Positions 32,616 to 45,784 of a stretch of 64,000 nucleotides of DNA are shown here, piece by piece. The translations under genes were made by a program, and so were the position numbers. The notes beneath the pieces are model-generated. The model was given only the letters and a program-made list of their open reading frames with translations. It was not told the DNA's origin and did no database searches. How positions within the stretch are numbered: position 1 is the first letter of the stretch; each line of letters opens with the position of its first letter. The DNA comes from Bidens hawaiensis (Eukaryota > Streptophyta > Magnoliopsida > Asterales > Asteraceae): the NCBI GenBank assembly GCA_021521415.1, contig JAIQDT010003863.1:229749-293748 (forward strand), read 5' to 3'.

Positions 32616-35310
32616 GACAATAAAAAATCTAGAGTCACGGTTTAATTATTTACATTTAAACCTAGTTACAATTAAATAAATTGAATTTATTTATTTATTA
32701 AACTGCTAGTTATATTTTAGGCACGTTTATAGTATATTAACATTTAATTTTCAACCCGTTTCATGCATTTATTGTACTTGTACTTCAAAATTTGCCAAAA
32801 CGTTCTTTCAATAGAATAGAGTCTACTTTTCATTGTTATTACTATTTTTGTAGGTGCGGGTGAGAAGGATTCCACTGAATTATGGAAAAACTTGGAACAT
32901 TGTTAACCCAATCAATGAGATTTGAGCTGCTAAAAGGAAATGATACGAGGATGAATAAGTTAAAAATGATCTCAAATCAATCTTCTAGCCGCACAATTGA
33001 CATTGGACTATTTTATGGGATTCAACAAACAAATGCAAAGGCGTTGTGGGCTAGAAACTAAGTATAGTGGGCCAATTTCAGCCGCAGGCTTATGAAGGGT
33101 ACTACATCATTTCTTCTATAATTTTGTTATTGTTGAATGATAAAGATACTATCGGAAAGGGACTCTTTGATATTCACACTAGGAATATTTAACTCTCTTA
33201 GTCTTGATATTAATGACATGACTAGCTCGGAGAATTTACGTGTCCCGACTAAACTGGAAAAAATATGCCCCTTAAGTTTTAACATACTAAATAATGTAAT
33301 TTTTTTTAAATGACGGATAAAGTGATGGTAATAAACACAAAAATTAGCAAAATTATGGTATTAGAATGAGTTTATGGTATACTGAATAGGCTAATAGCTA
33401 ACCGAGGATTTGTAAAGCTCTCATAATATTCTTGATAGCAAACTGGTGAATCAACTCTTAATATTTTGTGCTCTCTAATATTCCGTTCTCAATAACTATC
33501 ATCTCCATCCAGTCAAGTCTTTCTTGGGGCATTGTGGATCGTAAATAAGATTTTAATAACTACAATTCAAAAAAAAAAAAACTATTTGTCCGCAGATGCT
33601 ACAATGACTGTTGGTGTTCGAAGTTGACGCTATTGTTATCTTGCCTATTTGTTTCATTTTTTTTATTTATTTAAATTTTATGATTAATTTAAAGTAATGA
33701 CATTTTTTCAAATTTTATAGGCCTATAAATCTTTGGAAATTTAAAAAAAAAGTTGGTACAAGATGCTTGGGTATTATAAAAATAGTGGGATTATAAGCGT
33801 TCATGTATTATATATATATATAACATCGAGAATGTTTAAAACTCTTGTGCCCTCGAAAAAAATGTGCCCCTGCCAAGCGCCCACATCACCCACCCTTAGA
33901 GCTGTCCATGATTAATGATATGCATGTTCTAAGCTATGACAATTGATCAAATATGAAAGAAAAACATCAAAGAGTTCAAAGAAGATTTCTAGATATAAAT
34001 CCTATAAACAAGATTTTTATATATAGATCCTATAGCTTTTTATACTTAATGTGATTTCTGTAATCTTAATCTTGCATTATTTGTAATGGTAACACTTGTA
34101 CTAGTAAGTATTGTTTTTTTTTGAGACACACGACACGTTTATTCTATTTTTTTTCTGGTTCTACTAAGAGGTGACAAATTTTGAAAGTGTATATTAAAGG
34201 ATTAACTCTTAAATCAATGGCTGCCACTCGTGAGGAAATATGTGTTGAACTGTTTGTTAGTGAATTTAGTGTAATTAGGGATTAACTTGTTGATGAAGTT
34301 AATTGTAATACGAATCTAAATAAGTCAGGTGCGGTTGCAGACTTATTTGATCTTATTATAATTTATAATCTTATTGGGTACTTAGGGGTGCCCCTAAGTC
34401 ATGGGGATTCCAAAGGGGCAACACCCCCTTGCGGGGGTCCCGAGGGCAGCGCCTCTGTTAGCAAGGTCTAAGGGACACCTGTTGCTTCATTAGAGTCATA
34501 TTAGAAATTCAATTAAATTTAATTTCGGATAGTGTTAATCCCGTTAGATTTCAATTTTTTATATGTAAGAGAAGCTTTAGTTACTTGAAGTTATAGAAAA
34601 GGATAATCGATGTTAATTCAAAGTGGAACTAAATTAAAAGCCAATAATGAACTTCATGATTCTTAATTTTTTGTATCAATTGTAATGCGGTATCAAATAC
34701 TACATGGTGAATACGGTGAGCAAACGTTACAATCAGATGACATGCATCGTGATGATGCTATTAATTAAAGAAGTGAATGTATTGATTGAACTTTGAAACA
34801 TTATGAAACACTATTTGGTTTTCAGTTACTAAATAAGTTGAAATTTTTTGAAGCAAAAGATCTTAATTCGGTTTGTATCGAGAACGCACTGAAATATGAA
34901 GGAGGTTCAAATATAATTGCTGATGAACTTTATGTGTAGTTTTAATAAAGTGAAATCTCTAAACTACAGATATTCTAACATACTTGAAGCAAGTTAATTG
35001 TTTTCTTAATGCAATAATTGCGTATAGAATCTAATCCTACTATACTATTAAAACGAAATGATTTTTCCACATGGTATCACTCTAAGGCCTTCACATAAAT
35101 GTCATATGAGCAATTTCTTATTTTAGCGTCTCCTCTTCTAAATTCAATACGAGACACGAAATCGTTTAGTTATGTTATAACCCATGACCCGGTATCTCCT
35201 CAAACACATCCATTTTAATATGGCAGTAAGGCTTTGTAAAATTTTAAAAAATAGATTATTGTGTGATACAAGTCTCGAACTTAAGACCACATGTTTCAAA
35301 CTAAAGATAC
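32616..35310. other. AT-rich intergenic with a GC-rich insert
   Basis: No gene. A GC-rich stretch at about 34385-34490 (GGGGTGCCCCTAAG, CACCCCCTTGCGGGGGTCCC, GAGGGCAGCGCCTC) stands out and looks like part of a retroelement, but no ends were found. At about 35033, TCCTACTATACTATTAAAA resembles a Helitron 5' end without a partner. Confidence 0.4.
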
Positions 35311-35313
35311 TTA

Positions 35314-36620
35314 GGCTGTGTGTTGTCGCTGAAGCCAGTCTCCGAATTCATCCAATAATATTGCGTCATGCAGTGCTGACTGGATGCCGACTTGACACTC
35401 GTTGAAGTCACCGCTGAAGCATCCTGAGCCTGTTGTAGTTCAAGCGAATGGTGGCTTCAGCGAAGTTTATGATTGTTGTTATTTTTTTTTAATTTTAAAA
35501 CAAGAATATATATTAAAAACCCAAACTTATATAAATTGTATATAAAAAACCCAAATTATATACCAGTTTTATAAAATCACAACCCAAACAACACAAATTA
35601 TAATATACATAATGTATGAAAAAACACATAAAATAAAAAAAAGCCCAACAAGAATTAGGTTAAAAAAAGGATCAAGTTATTCTAAAAGTGGAACAAAAAT
35701 GGCAAAGATAAGAAGGATTTATAGTCACACAAAAAAACCTCTCAAAAAAATTTAAAAAAAATAAATAAAAGAATCATAACTCAAAATTTAAGAAAAAAAA
35801 AACGAAAAAAGTAAAAACACAAAAATGTTTGCACGAAGTGGTGGTGATTTTTCAATCAGGTTTTCTTGATCACGTTCTCATAAAAAAACACAATGGTAAG
35901 TGAAAAAATTCATTGCGTCTTTTTGTTTATCATTGTGTTTTGTGTTTATTTCGTCATTGATTGTGTCTTTTTTCTTTGACATTGCGTCTTTTTTTCTTTA
36001 TATTGTGTTATATTACTCAACATTGTATTATATTTTGTTCGGCATTGTGTTAATTTTGCGATCTATTGTGTTTTTTAGTTATAATTGTGTATTTTGTTCA
36101 TTTTCGTCATTGTGTCTTTGATCTTGGCATTGTGTCTTTTCGTCAATTTTTTTTGCATTTTTTTAACGGGAATGATGGCGGAAACATTTTAATTTTTTAA
36201 ATTTTTTTCCGTTTTTTATTTATATTTTAAGTTATGATTTTTTTATTATTTTTTTGAATTTATTTTTAAAAGGTTTTTTACGTGGTCATAAATCCTTCTT
36301 ACAATTCTTATTTTTATCTCCATTTTTATTTTAACTTTATCCTAAAAAACCTAACTCCTTTTCTTCACTCCTCCCTTTTTCATTCTTCTTTTCTTCATTC
36401 CATGGATAAAAAGAAAAAGAAAAACGAAAAGGATGTCCAGGATAAAAATACAAGTTACTTCTTCTCTTCATTTCACCACTTCTGCATCCGCGACTGGGTC
36501 ACGGTGGCTCGCAGAGGTCCGCTTGCGCCGCGGCTTGCGGAACACTGTTGTGGTGTTCGCCACCGACGTGGCTAGCGCCGGCCACTCGCGGCTCCTATGA
36601 AGCCACCACAACGCATAGTC
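35314..36620. mobile_element. Fold-back Harbinger element, about 1.3 kb
   Basis: The target duplication is TTA (35311-35313 and 36621-36623). The ends are GGCTGTGTGTTGTCGCTGAAG and, complemented from the right, GACTATGCGTTGTGGTGGCTTC. The arms pair over several hundred bases: AAGGATTTATAGTCACAC at 35711 pairs with the complement of 36279-36297, and AATCATAACTCAAAATTTAAG pairs with the 36230 region. The loop at about 35890-36150 is made of CATTGTGTCTTTT-type repeats. There is no transposase. The Arg-rich frame at 36282-36575 runs through the right end and is not a gene. Confidence 0.82.
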
Positions 36621-36623
36621 TTA

Positions 36624-37233
36624 CACTCTTACCAACTCCACTAAAATGATAATTGTGTTAGAGTTCATTACTTATAAATGAGGTTTTAAATATTTCTCAC
36701 CCATATATAAACACGGGTCACCATTCAATGTTGTATTCAAAGAGAAGGTTAGAGATTTATGAATTGTAAATTTTTGTTTATCATTATTTATATTTTATGA
36801 ATTCATAAGGTATGTGATTGCGTATATTATTAAACTTAACTTTTTTGTTGTTTTTTTAACCATTTGTACTGTATCACACGGCCTCTGTCATAGTTTAGTA
36901 TTATAACAACATTGAGATCTGTAGAAATTAGAAACTTTTCAAAATTAAAGTTGTTAGACAATGATGTCTTAAGGAAGACTTGACAATGATGTATAGTTAT
37001 CGAGAAGGATTTATTAAAGAGTATCAATTATGAAGCACTGACCAATAACTTTGCTTCGAAGAATTCTAGAAAAGTAACGATTCGTGTAACTTCGTTTTGT
37101 TTAGTATTTAACTTTGGTTTGTGTTACTTTTATTGCTACAATAGCTTTGTTTATTACTCCGTATTATTATTATTATTGATCTATGAAGTTTTTTATATAT
37201 TCGTTCCTTTATAAGTGCACCTATTATGGGTAT
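36624..37233. other. AT-rich intergenic, no gene seen
   Basis: Nothing supported. Confidence 0.4.
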
Positions 37234-37449
37234 TCAAAATTTCAGAGACGACCTCGCAGATAGGTCGCTTCTTTTAATAAATCTTCCTAACAGCAGCTGA
37301 ATCCCGCACCAGTCAGCTATTTTGGCCCAGATCATATGGGCTGCAAACTTGCAATAAAGAAGTTGGTGGTCTAGCGTCTCAACACAAAGCCGGCATAAAG
37401 AACGCACCCGGTTTACAATATTAACGCCTTGATTTGCAAGTGAATCCAA
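37234..37449 (-). pseudogene. LINE reverse-transcriptase zinc-binding fragment
   Basis: The minus-strand frame reads DSLANQGVNIVNRVRSLCRL, CVETLDHQLLYCKFAAHMIW and AKIADWCGIQ. This is the zf-RVT pattern C-x2-C...H-x3-C...W...WC found at the C-terminus of plant LINE polyproteins. Only this domain remains; RT and endonuclease are absent. Confidence 0.8.
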
Positions 37450-37783
37450 TGTTGTTGATTTTATTAATAACAGAACTCAAGGTGAGTATATTCTTATCTT
37501 TGATATCGGTGGAAATCTGGATTTAAAATGTGAATGATATCGAGTTCATTCAATTTACATTTGCCTTATTTCAAAGACAAAAAGTCTTTCTGATTCCAGG
37601 AACCATATTCAATGCACAACACCGTTGATTTTAAGCTTAGCGCATGGCATACGTTAAATACATTTTTTTAACAATCAACAAAAAGGATAATAAATAATAA
37701 TAGAGAAAAAAAACCTAGGTCATTGCATATTGGTTGAGCGCATCTTTTTTTCTTTCTTTCTTTTTTATTTAATGGTTAGCGCA

Positions 37784-37831
<48 letters not shown>

Positions 37832-38806
37832 CATTGACTGCTATCTTTTTTTTTCTTTTTTTAATATCATCAGAATGGATAATATTAATAAGACTTTCAA
37901 GGTCATTGGGTAGTATAGTTATAATGAAATATACGTTTTAAAAACTCAATATGTTATAACACGAAGTATATGGTAGTATAAGGTAGTTCTAGTTTGTTGC
38001 TTTCTTGATTTTACTGAATTGTAAGACTAGCTTTATTATGTGTTCATCCGTCCTACGGGTGTTTAGTTACAGATGATACAATTACGCAAACCGCAATTTT
38101 CAAAAATATTATATGTTATTTTATAGTTAAATGCGAGGGACTGCTACTATATTTGTAAGTTTTCAACAGATTCCTCTATTGATTTGTTTTTGATAATAGT
38201 TACCTCATACCTGAGAAAATTTGAAAAATAAATATTATTTCACCGGCTAGATGTCATCAACATCATACACTTTGTCAAATTCAACATATAATACTTTTCA
38301 AGTGTTGTATTTAATTTTAACGTATGCCATGCGCTGCTTACCTTAAATAATTACGTTACGAGCAATGCAAATTTAAATTGAATTAACCAAGGACCAAAGG
38401 GATTTTTTTACTGAGATTTATTTTAATTATAATGGTGATTACGTTACGAGTAAGGAGTTAAAAGCATGCAACACGTAATACCAGAAAAATGAAAATTAAA
38501 TTAACATCTATATAATAGTCTAATGAGGGTATATATAGTTTTGTCCCTCTTTTTATTCCAATAAACGCATTCTTCTTGATCACTTCCATATCTGTTAACG
38601 TAGATTTCAAACTAATAATGATTAATGAAAACTTTGAATGAGCACGCCACAAAATTACGAACACGAAGTCGGGAATATCACATGCAACCCTTATTGTATA
38701 TGCGGCACTTTCTTTGGGCCGTTGGGGTTGCCACTGCCGGCCTCTTTGACCGATTCAGTCAGCAAGAAATTAATGTAGGCATTTTGCACAATGCATAAAT
38801 ATGGGA
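37450..38806. other. AT-rich intergenic, no gene seen
   Basis: Includes the TA microsatellite at 37785-37827. At 38048-38070, CATCCGTCCTACGGGTGTTTAG is a small hairpin of unknown meaning. Confidence 0.4.
37785..37827. repeat. TA dinucleotide microsatellite
   Basis: About 20 uninterrupted TA units. Confidence 0.95.
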
Positions 38807-38812
38807 CCATAA

Positions 38813-39103
38813 GGGGGTGGGGGTGGTCCAAATTCCATCACTCACCACACCCAATGGTGGTATGCCACCTCATCTCACCACATTCCATCACTAGTGATGG
38901 AATTTAGTGGGGTGGTGGTAGTGTGATGGATATATATATATATATATGTATGTATGTACGTATAGAAATATGTATCAATCCCCATCACTCGTGATCACCA
39001 TCACGTTGAAATCTCCATCACCCGTGATGAAAGGGGCGGCGGCGGTGTTCCACCCTCCATCACTCGTGATGGGAGCCCCATCACGGACCACCCCCACCCC
39101 TCC
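38813..39103. mobile_element. Tourist-like (Harbinger) MITE
   Basis: A 291-bp element flanked by TAA (38810-38812 and 39104-39106). The ends are GGGGGTGGGGGTGGTCC and, complemented from the right, GGAGGGGTGGGGGTGGTCC. The interior has repeated CCATCACTAGTGATGG palindromes and a short TA run at about 38932-38947. Confidence 0.9.
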
Positions 39104-39106
39104 TAA

Positions 39107-39829
39107 ACACAAAAGGTTTGTAGCCTAGCAGAATTAAAGTTTGTAGAAAAGGTGTTCATGTGTTTTCGGTATCCCAAGGTGGATGTATGTGTAGATTTAG
39201 GAGTATGATTAGTTGTGTGAGTTAGTCATACGTTAAAAAGTAGGATAACTTAACAAATTTATGGTTATGTTGTAAAAATCGATCTCAATTCTTGATATAG
39301 ATCCATCCGCTCATTGGATTCGAAGATGTTTATCATCAGCTCGATCTTCTGTCCTCGTTAACAATTGTCATATATTTGAATTCCAGTATCATCGACAGGG
39401 GGAGCCCCTCTCTCCTTTTATATATATTTTAGCTACGGAGATCCTTAAAGTCATGATTTATGCCTAATAGCTTGGGGTTTCACGGTATTCGACTACCAAA
39501 TGATGGCCCTCTTATCTCACATATTTTTACGTGGACGTTGCTATTTTTTGGGAAGTAGTCCCGCCATAACTGCAAAAACTTGTCTCGTATATTGCGATGA
39601 TTTTTTCCTTTCTACATGTCTTAAGCTAAGTTTGGAGAAAAGTAATTTATACGGTGCTTATCGTATTACAACCGAAGTAGATTCTCTGACTGATTTTTTA
39701 ATTTTATTTTTGTCTCCCATGAAATTTGATCACTTTTGGAGAAAAGTAATTTATACGGTGCTTATCATAATATAATTTTATTTTTGTCTCCCGTTGAAAT
39801 GTATTACCACTAGAAAAGGACAAAGTCTT
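39107..39829. other. Intergenic, no gene seen
   Basis: A direct repeat GGAGAAAAGTAATTTATACG occurs at about 39632 and 39739. No gene or element was recognised. Confidence 0.4.
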
Positions 39830-40341
39830 ATGATACACCATGATACCCCTAGACCAAAGACTCTTTATACCTTATATTAGATAATGTAAATAGTGTGCAT
39901 GTACATGACCAAGAGATTCGGTTTTTATTTCTTATTTTTGTGTGAATTTATCTTGAAAATACTTTGCATCCAAAAATAAGTAATCAATTCTGGCTTGGAG
40001 GTTTAATATGCATACGACGAACTTAAACTTTAGGCACCATCCCGTCAATTGAATCGTCCATAACTATAGTATATGATATTCATTAAGATGATATTATATA
40101 GTTATATGATGTCAACGGTTATCTAAGAGTCAACTTAATCATATCAAATGTCAAAAATGAAAAATAATATTTTCCAAAGTTGCTCCTTTCATATTTGTAT
40201 CGTCAAAAATGGCAAATAATCCATATGGCATTTCAATACAATCCACAAAGCAACCCAAAAACTAACATACTTCATGTAAATGTTAGCTTCTTGATTTTTC
40301 AAAACAATAATGATGCTACTTATTATATTGTCATCATATAA

Positions 40342-40720
40342 GGCTGCTTGTTGTGCCTTGGCGCCATAGGCGCTATATGGCCACCTCAATAACTTTTTGC
40401 TCGTTAAATCATGCCGACCAAATCAAGGGAGCATCAAAATGGTGGTGCCACCCCCTTCTATGGAGCTGAAATGGCTTAAAGAGTAGGGACCACCTCACTA
40501 ATAACCAATGAATTAATTGCTTGGACCAATAAAAAAACCACCTCACCCAACTTTACCACTTTCTTTCTTTTATTTAATTATTAAATACTTTAATTATTAT
40601 TTTAATGAAGTAGTGGCTAGTTATCCAACAACGTTTAAAGTAACGAATGACTAGTTATCTTACGTGGCAGTGACGTGACGCGATAACTATCTCTTGCTAG
40701 TTATCCCGCAACACACAACC
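40342..40720. mobile_element. Harbinger-like MITE
   Basis: The left end GGCTGCTTGTTGTGCC and the complemented right end GGTTGTGTGTTGCGGG are partly alike. The flanks TAA (40339-40341) and TAC (40721-40723) would be a decayed 3-bp duplication. Internal CTAGTTATC words repeat near the right end. It has no counterpart in the 46.5-56.3 kb part of duplication copy 2 that I could find. Confidence 0.55.
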
Positions 40721-42214
40721 TACTAACCAAGGGCGTAATAGAGGGGCATTTGGCTTCAATGCTATAAACGGAAATGATGTATTTAGAAGTAGATTATAAT
40801 TGGCTATAAAAAAACAATCAAGAACTTAAGATATTATTCATTTCAACATAATTCATATGTAATATCCACAATAACAATTAACGAATAATATTTTTGAAAA
40901 TTGATGCTTTCATTATCCATGTTGGTGTCATCCGTAACTAAACTAATCAATACGTTTGAGTCTTTGACCAATGAAGTCTTACAATTAAATAAAATCAAGA
41001 AAGCAACACAAGAAGATTTTGATAAGATAGATAGGGAATTAAAAAGAAAATGCGATGGAATAGCGTCAAAATTTTCCATCCTCGTTCCGACAACCAAAAA
41101 TCATTGCTAACTTTTATTTAACAAGATTGCGACAAGATGGAAATTTGTGAAGGAAATGTGTAGTAAAAATAATAAAAAGATGAATAAAATGATCTAAGAG
41201 ATGAGATATGGAGAAATTATTAGATTAATGGACATTGCCAACCAGGTAATCAAAAGTCCTCGAAAAAAAATGAGCAGTAAAGAGCAAAATTTCAGTCTGA
41301 CTTGGTTTGTTATGTATGGTAATCGGTTAGAGTACAACATAAAAGAAGACAAAATATATTATTTGTGGTGGTGTTTATTTGCCGATCATGTTGGGAATCA
41401 AGGTGGGCGTGATATATTTTCAAAAGAAGGGCTCACATGAGGGTGATGTTATGTACACATGAGGGTGATGTTGATAGTGCTCACAATAAAGCACTTAAAA
41501 AATATGAAAAATCTAATAATCAAAAGAGTCTATTGCCATAGTTTTTAATTAGCAAGATGATATTGTGAAGAGAGCAAATCGACTTCGGCTAAATGCTAGT
41601 ATTGATGGGATTTTTTTTCTTGTGTTTATGAATATTCCGATATAAATTTTGAAATTTTAAACTATAGTGTCATATTCAGCCGAATTTTAATGGTTTGCCG
41701 TGTGCTTAAATATCCAACCGCCTTTTGAATATGATATTCAATAATCTACAATAGTTTTGATCTATTTACCGTTTTAAAGGAACGTGATTGACTAAAGTCT
41801 ATTCCCACAATTTTCGTACTACAAAGATTTTCTCATATTTATTTTAAAGGTTCATTTTTATTAGCTATATACAAATGACCACTGATATGGTGATATATCA
41901 CGACAACGCGGTAAGTGTTACGTGAACAATGAAAACCATACAAAAAATATATATACATATATATAAAATATATTCAATACACAACGGACGTTGATTTACA
42001 GGTAAGTACATCTTGGCATACGTTGAAATGTTGCCTTTGACGACATCAAAGAGAGTTACTTAGACAATTTCCTTGCAACCTTGACAATATCTAGATGACC
42101 ACTGAAAATATATCATTTTTCATATTTTCTCGGGTAAAATATATAGTCAAAAACTTGAATCCTTTGAGAACGTAAAATAATAATATGATATAACATGTGT
42201 CACCTCTTGTTTAC
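40721..42214. other. CYP82 upstream region, no gene
   Basis: A short lysine-rich frame at 40901-41110 and one at 41201-41440 are not recognised and are not kept open in duplication copy 2 (around 56300), so I do not call them genes. Confidence 0.5.
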
Positions 42215-42224
42215 CTATATATAC
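42215..42224 (+). promoter_or_regulatory. TATA box of the intact CYP82 gene
   Basis: CTATATATAC 59 bases before the chosen ATG. The same CTATATATACTCT word with similar downstream spacing is kept at 57378 in the duplicate. Confidence 0.75.
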
Positions 42225-42282
42225 TCTAGATTAGGGCAACTATCATATAACCAACACATAGTTCTCTTTGCATACAGAAGGC

Positions 42283-43963
42283 ATGGAGTTCCCTAATATT
42301 CTCTCACTTTCAACAGCTTTAACGTCCATTCTTATTGTTTTTGTAACAACTTTCCTGTTGCGCATCCTTAGGGGAAAGAAAGTGAAGATCCCACCGGCAC
42401 CTCAAGCGAAAGGTGCACTGCCTATAATAGGCCACATGCACCACCTAGGTGGATCTAAGATAACACATCATGTTTTAGGTGACATGTCAGAAAAGTATGG
42501 TCCTGTCTTTACCATCAAGCTTGGTGTTCACCAGGCTTTGGTTGTGAGTAGCGGGGCGGTAGCTAAAGAGTGCCTTACCACAAACGACAAGGCCTTTGCA
42601 AATCGACCTAAATCAAAGGCAGTAGAGTTCATGACCTATAACTATGGCGCGTTCCCCCTTGCTCCCTATGGGGATTACTGGAGACAAGTTCGCAAGATCA
42701 TCATGCATGAGGTTCTCTCTCATACAAGAGTTGAGATGCTTGGACATGTTCGAGTTTCAGAACTTAGAGCATCCGCAAAGGATATCTACAAGACGTGGCG
42801 TATGAACAAAGACAGTGAAGGTTCAGATATGGTAAAGATGGACATGCAACAATTGTTTGGGAACTTGGTAATTAACCTTCTTATGAGGGTTGTATCAGGG
42901 CATAGGCTCCACTACAAGGATGAGGAAGCAGTAAGATTTCAGAATGTGGTAAAGAAATTCTTTAAGTTATTCACCACATTTGTCGCGGCAGATTTCCTTC
43001 CCTTTACAAATGGTTTCGACCTAGGAGGATACGAGAAAGAAATGAAGATGGTAGGTACAGAAATTGACGATATCGTTGAAGGATGGTTAAGGAGGCGAAA
43101 GGAAGAGAGGGAGTCTAGCTCAACACAACAAGAAGGTGACCAACACTTCATGGATGTGCTAATTTCTACTGTTCAAGATGCCGCTGAAAACGATTTTCCA
43201 GGATTTGACCATGATACAGTTATCAAAGCCACAAGTCTGGTAATTAATTACATTATCACCGTTTCTTAAGTTCACGCCATGTAGCTCATAATCAAATCCA
43301 ATAACACTAGCGGTAATTTCAATTCTGCAGGGACTTATAATTGCTGGCTCGGACACCACAGCTGTAACTTTAACATGGGCTTTAGCCTTACTACTTAATA
43401 ACCCACACGCATTAAAAGCTGTCCAAGATGAAATTGATAAACATGTTGGACGAGATAGACTGGTGGAGGAGTCAGACTTGAAGAACTTAGTTTACCTGGA
43501 TGCCGTTATCAAAGAAACAATGCGTTTACACCCAGCCGGACCACTCTCCATTCCTCGTGAGTCTATGGAGGATTGCACTGTGAGTGGCTACAACATCCCA
43601 AAAGGCACACGTCTGTTTGTAAATATTTGGAAAATCCATCGTGATCCAAGTATATGGACAGATCCATTAGAATTTAAACCAGAAAGATTCTTGACAACTC
43701 ACAAGGATATTGATCTTAAAGGAAAAAGTTTTGAGTTGCTTCCTTTTGGTAGCGGCAGAAGAATGTGCCCTGGTATTTTCTTTGTTTTAAAGGTTGTGCC
43801 TTTAACATTAGCCAATATGATTCAACAATTTGTGATAAGCAAACCATCAAATGAGCCACTTGATTTGACAGAAAGCCCGGGACAAACTGGCAGCAAGGCA
43901 ACGCCGTTAGAAGTCCTTCTTGCCCCTCGTTTGCCCCTGAATATGTATCATGATGGCGAATGA
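42283..43963 (+). CDS. Cytochrome P450, CYP82 family
   Basis: Two exons, 42283-43239 and 43331-43963, joined by one phase 0 GT-AG intron as in CYP82 genes, giving 529 residues. The N-terminus is a hydrophobic ER anchor ([18 protein letters not shown]), then the proline hinge [20 protein letters not shown]. Further on are the I-helix oxygen-binding motif AGSDTT (start of exon 2), ExxR in [11 protein letters not shown], the PERF motif FKPERF, and the haem-binding loop [11 protein letters not shown] with its cysteine. An upstream in-frame ATG at 42268 exists, but starting there adds five residues ahead of the anchor, so Met at 42283 is preferred. CYP82 enzymes hydroxylate or oxidise flavones, coumarins, alkaloids, terpenoid precursors and, in pyrethrum, pyrethrin alcohols; the substrate here cannot be named. 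No defects were seen. A broken duplicate follows about 14 kb downstream. Confidence 0.93.
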
Positions 43964-45335
43964 TCGATATATGTATCACACATAAAATCGTTTACAACCC
44001 CATTCCCATCCATCTTGTGAGCCAAAGTACTTTTCTAAATAACTATATCCATAAACACATCTGCTCTTGTGTAGTTACAATAAGCTTTATTACAGCATTT
44101 GTATTTAGTTGCCTTTCTTTTACATGTGTCAAGAGTTATTTGTATGCCTGTTTACTGCTGTAAACATTTCTATAAATAAATTGTATGCTTTAGTTCTTGC
44201 AGGTATGAGAAAACTAAACTAATGAATAAATCTTTGCAACTTTGATTTCTGTCTTTAGAGTTCTTTGTGGATAACTTTGACAAGCAAATAAATAATAATT
44301 TTGTGAAAATTCTCAAGTTAAAATCTTGACTTTTGAATTTATGAAATCCACAATCAACTTGAAGTATTCCAAAAATGCCCTTGAGCTGCCATAACTTGCA
44401 ATCTGTCTGATCTGAAAATACCCTATGTGCTATAATAATATTTTCATCAGTTCATGTTGTGATCTAGATTTTAGTCTGAACGGTAAATGAGGAGTTTGAT
44501 GTTGACATTGACTTGACCACAGGTAAAACAAATATATTTTGATTTCACGGGTTACAGATTACTGGTTATAAGAAAAATTCATATGAAAAATTATAAATAT
44601 GTTTATAAATTCTAAAAATTTGGCGTAAATTACCCAAATAGTTTAAGGTCTTACATCAAAATATTTTTGAAAACTAGAAAAAAAAAACAATGGGTTAAAC
44701 GTACCCACAAACATGTTGGGTTGACATGAAAACAACCCGTTTAGATATACATGTTTGAGCTTATATGGGACTCATAAGCAAAATTATGGGGTTTGATTCC
44801 AAATTGCCCCTTAAGTTAGTTACTTGACGTGATCTGCAAACTAGGTAGATTGCGTCAATTTACTATGAATAGGTAATATAGTTTTTGTAATCATATCTGG
44901 CACCATAATTCTCTATATAGAACTTAATTTTTCTGGGCTAAAAGTTTTCAACTCAACTCAATTGTTCTTAAGGTTACTTCATTATAACACAAAGTTCCAT
45001 TTGACTTAGTGTGTGTGTGTGTTTTATTTTAAAAAAAATAATCACCTAACAGCTCAAGTTGTCTGAAACAAAGCAAACCAAGTATCATTTTCTAAACTCA
45101 AGTTTAAGAAGCCCATATTTATTTGTCTATTTATTTTAAACAGCCTAAATAGTAAGTGCTTAAACCAATATAAAGCCCTGTAAGGCCCAATTAAATGCTA
45201 AACCGAAAACACAAAATACAACAAACTTAAACAAGCCCGCACTCCCGCATCTCCTATCTCATTAATAATTAACAATATTTATTAGATCATCAAATTGACC
45301 AAGTAATACTAAAATCATGTTGCTAACACTAAATT
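43964..45335. other. CYP82 3' region and AT-rich intergenic
   Basis: AATAAA at 44175 is a plausible poly(A) signal for the P450 gene. The rest shows no gene; a GT microsatellite of six units lies near 45010. Confidence 0.45.
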
Positions 45336-45349
45336 TACTGGCAACATTT

Positions 45350-45480
45350 AGGTTGCTTTGGTTATGTGTCCCGTATATGTGGATGTTCCGGAGTTTGCTA
45401 AACATTTAACGCTATCCCACCCTTTGGCGATTGCGGTTTGGCATAGTATTAGAGCTTGGTGTAAGGCTCCTTATCTTCTG
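45350..45480 (+). pseudogene. Possible LINE zinc-binding fragment
   Basis: One frame reads VPEFAKHLTLSHPLAIAVWH and SIRAWCKAPYL, which resembles the VW...WC end of the plant LINE zf-RVT domain. The expected cysteines upstream are not clear, so this is tentative. Confidence 0.3.
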
Positions 45481-45732
45481 TTCGTTCTCAATTGATGGTG
45501 TCTCCACACCGTGAGTTCACAAACAGAGATAACTAGCATTCATCAAAATATAATTCAAAATATCTTTAGTATAACGATTTGGAGCATTTAATTGGAAGGC
45601 GAGAAGCAAGAAAGTTTTCTACAAAATAATTACCCAGGCAAACAAAATTGTGGATGAAGTAAAACTTTAAGCTTTTTTTGGGTGATCTCAAGGTCAAGAA
45701 AGTTTTTCATAGATTGATAGCATTGGTGTAAG

Positions 45733-45735
<3 letters not shown>

Positions 45736-45784
<49 letters not shown>

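Larger units (their letters stand above)
39830..43963 (+). repeat. Tandem segmental duplication, copy 1 (CYP82 intact)
   Basis: Matches copy 2 in order: 39830-40080 with 46260-46500, 40885-41030 with 56295-56425, 41890-42280 with 57020-57450, and the P450 gene with the P450 pseudogene. Anchors include CTTTGCATCCAAAAATAAGT and CAACTTTAATATGCATA-type text. Confidence 0.8.

Noticed and set aside
35033..38072. Helitron spanning 35.0-38.1 kb
   Set aside because: A TC...CTATACTATTAAAA-like start and a hairpin near 38050 exist, but the 3' tip lacks CTRR and there is no Rep/helicase, so the pairing is not supported.
40901..41440. Two Lys/Glu-rich frames upstream of the CYP82 gene
   Set aside because: Not recognised, AT-rich, and the homologous region of duplication copy 2 does not keep them open.
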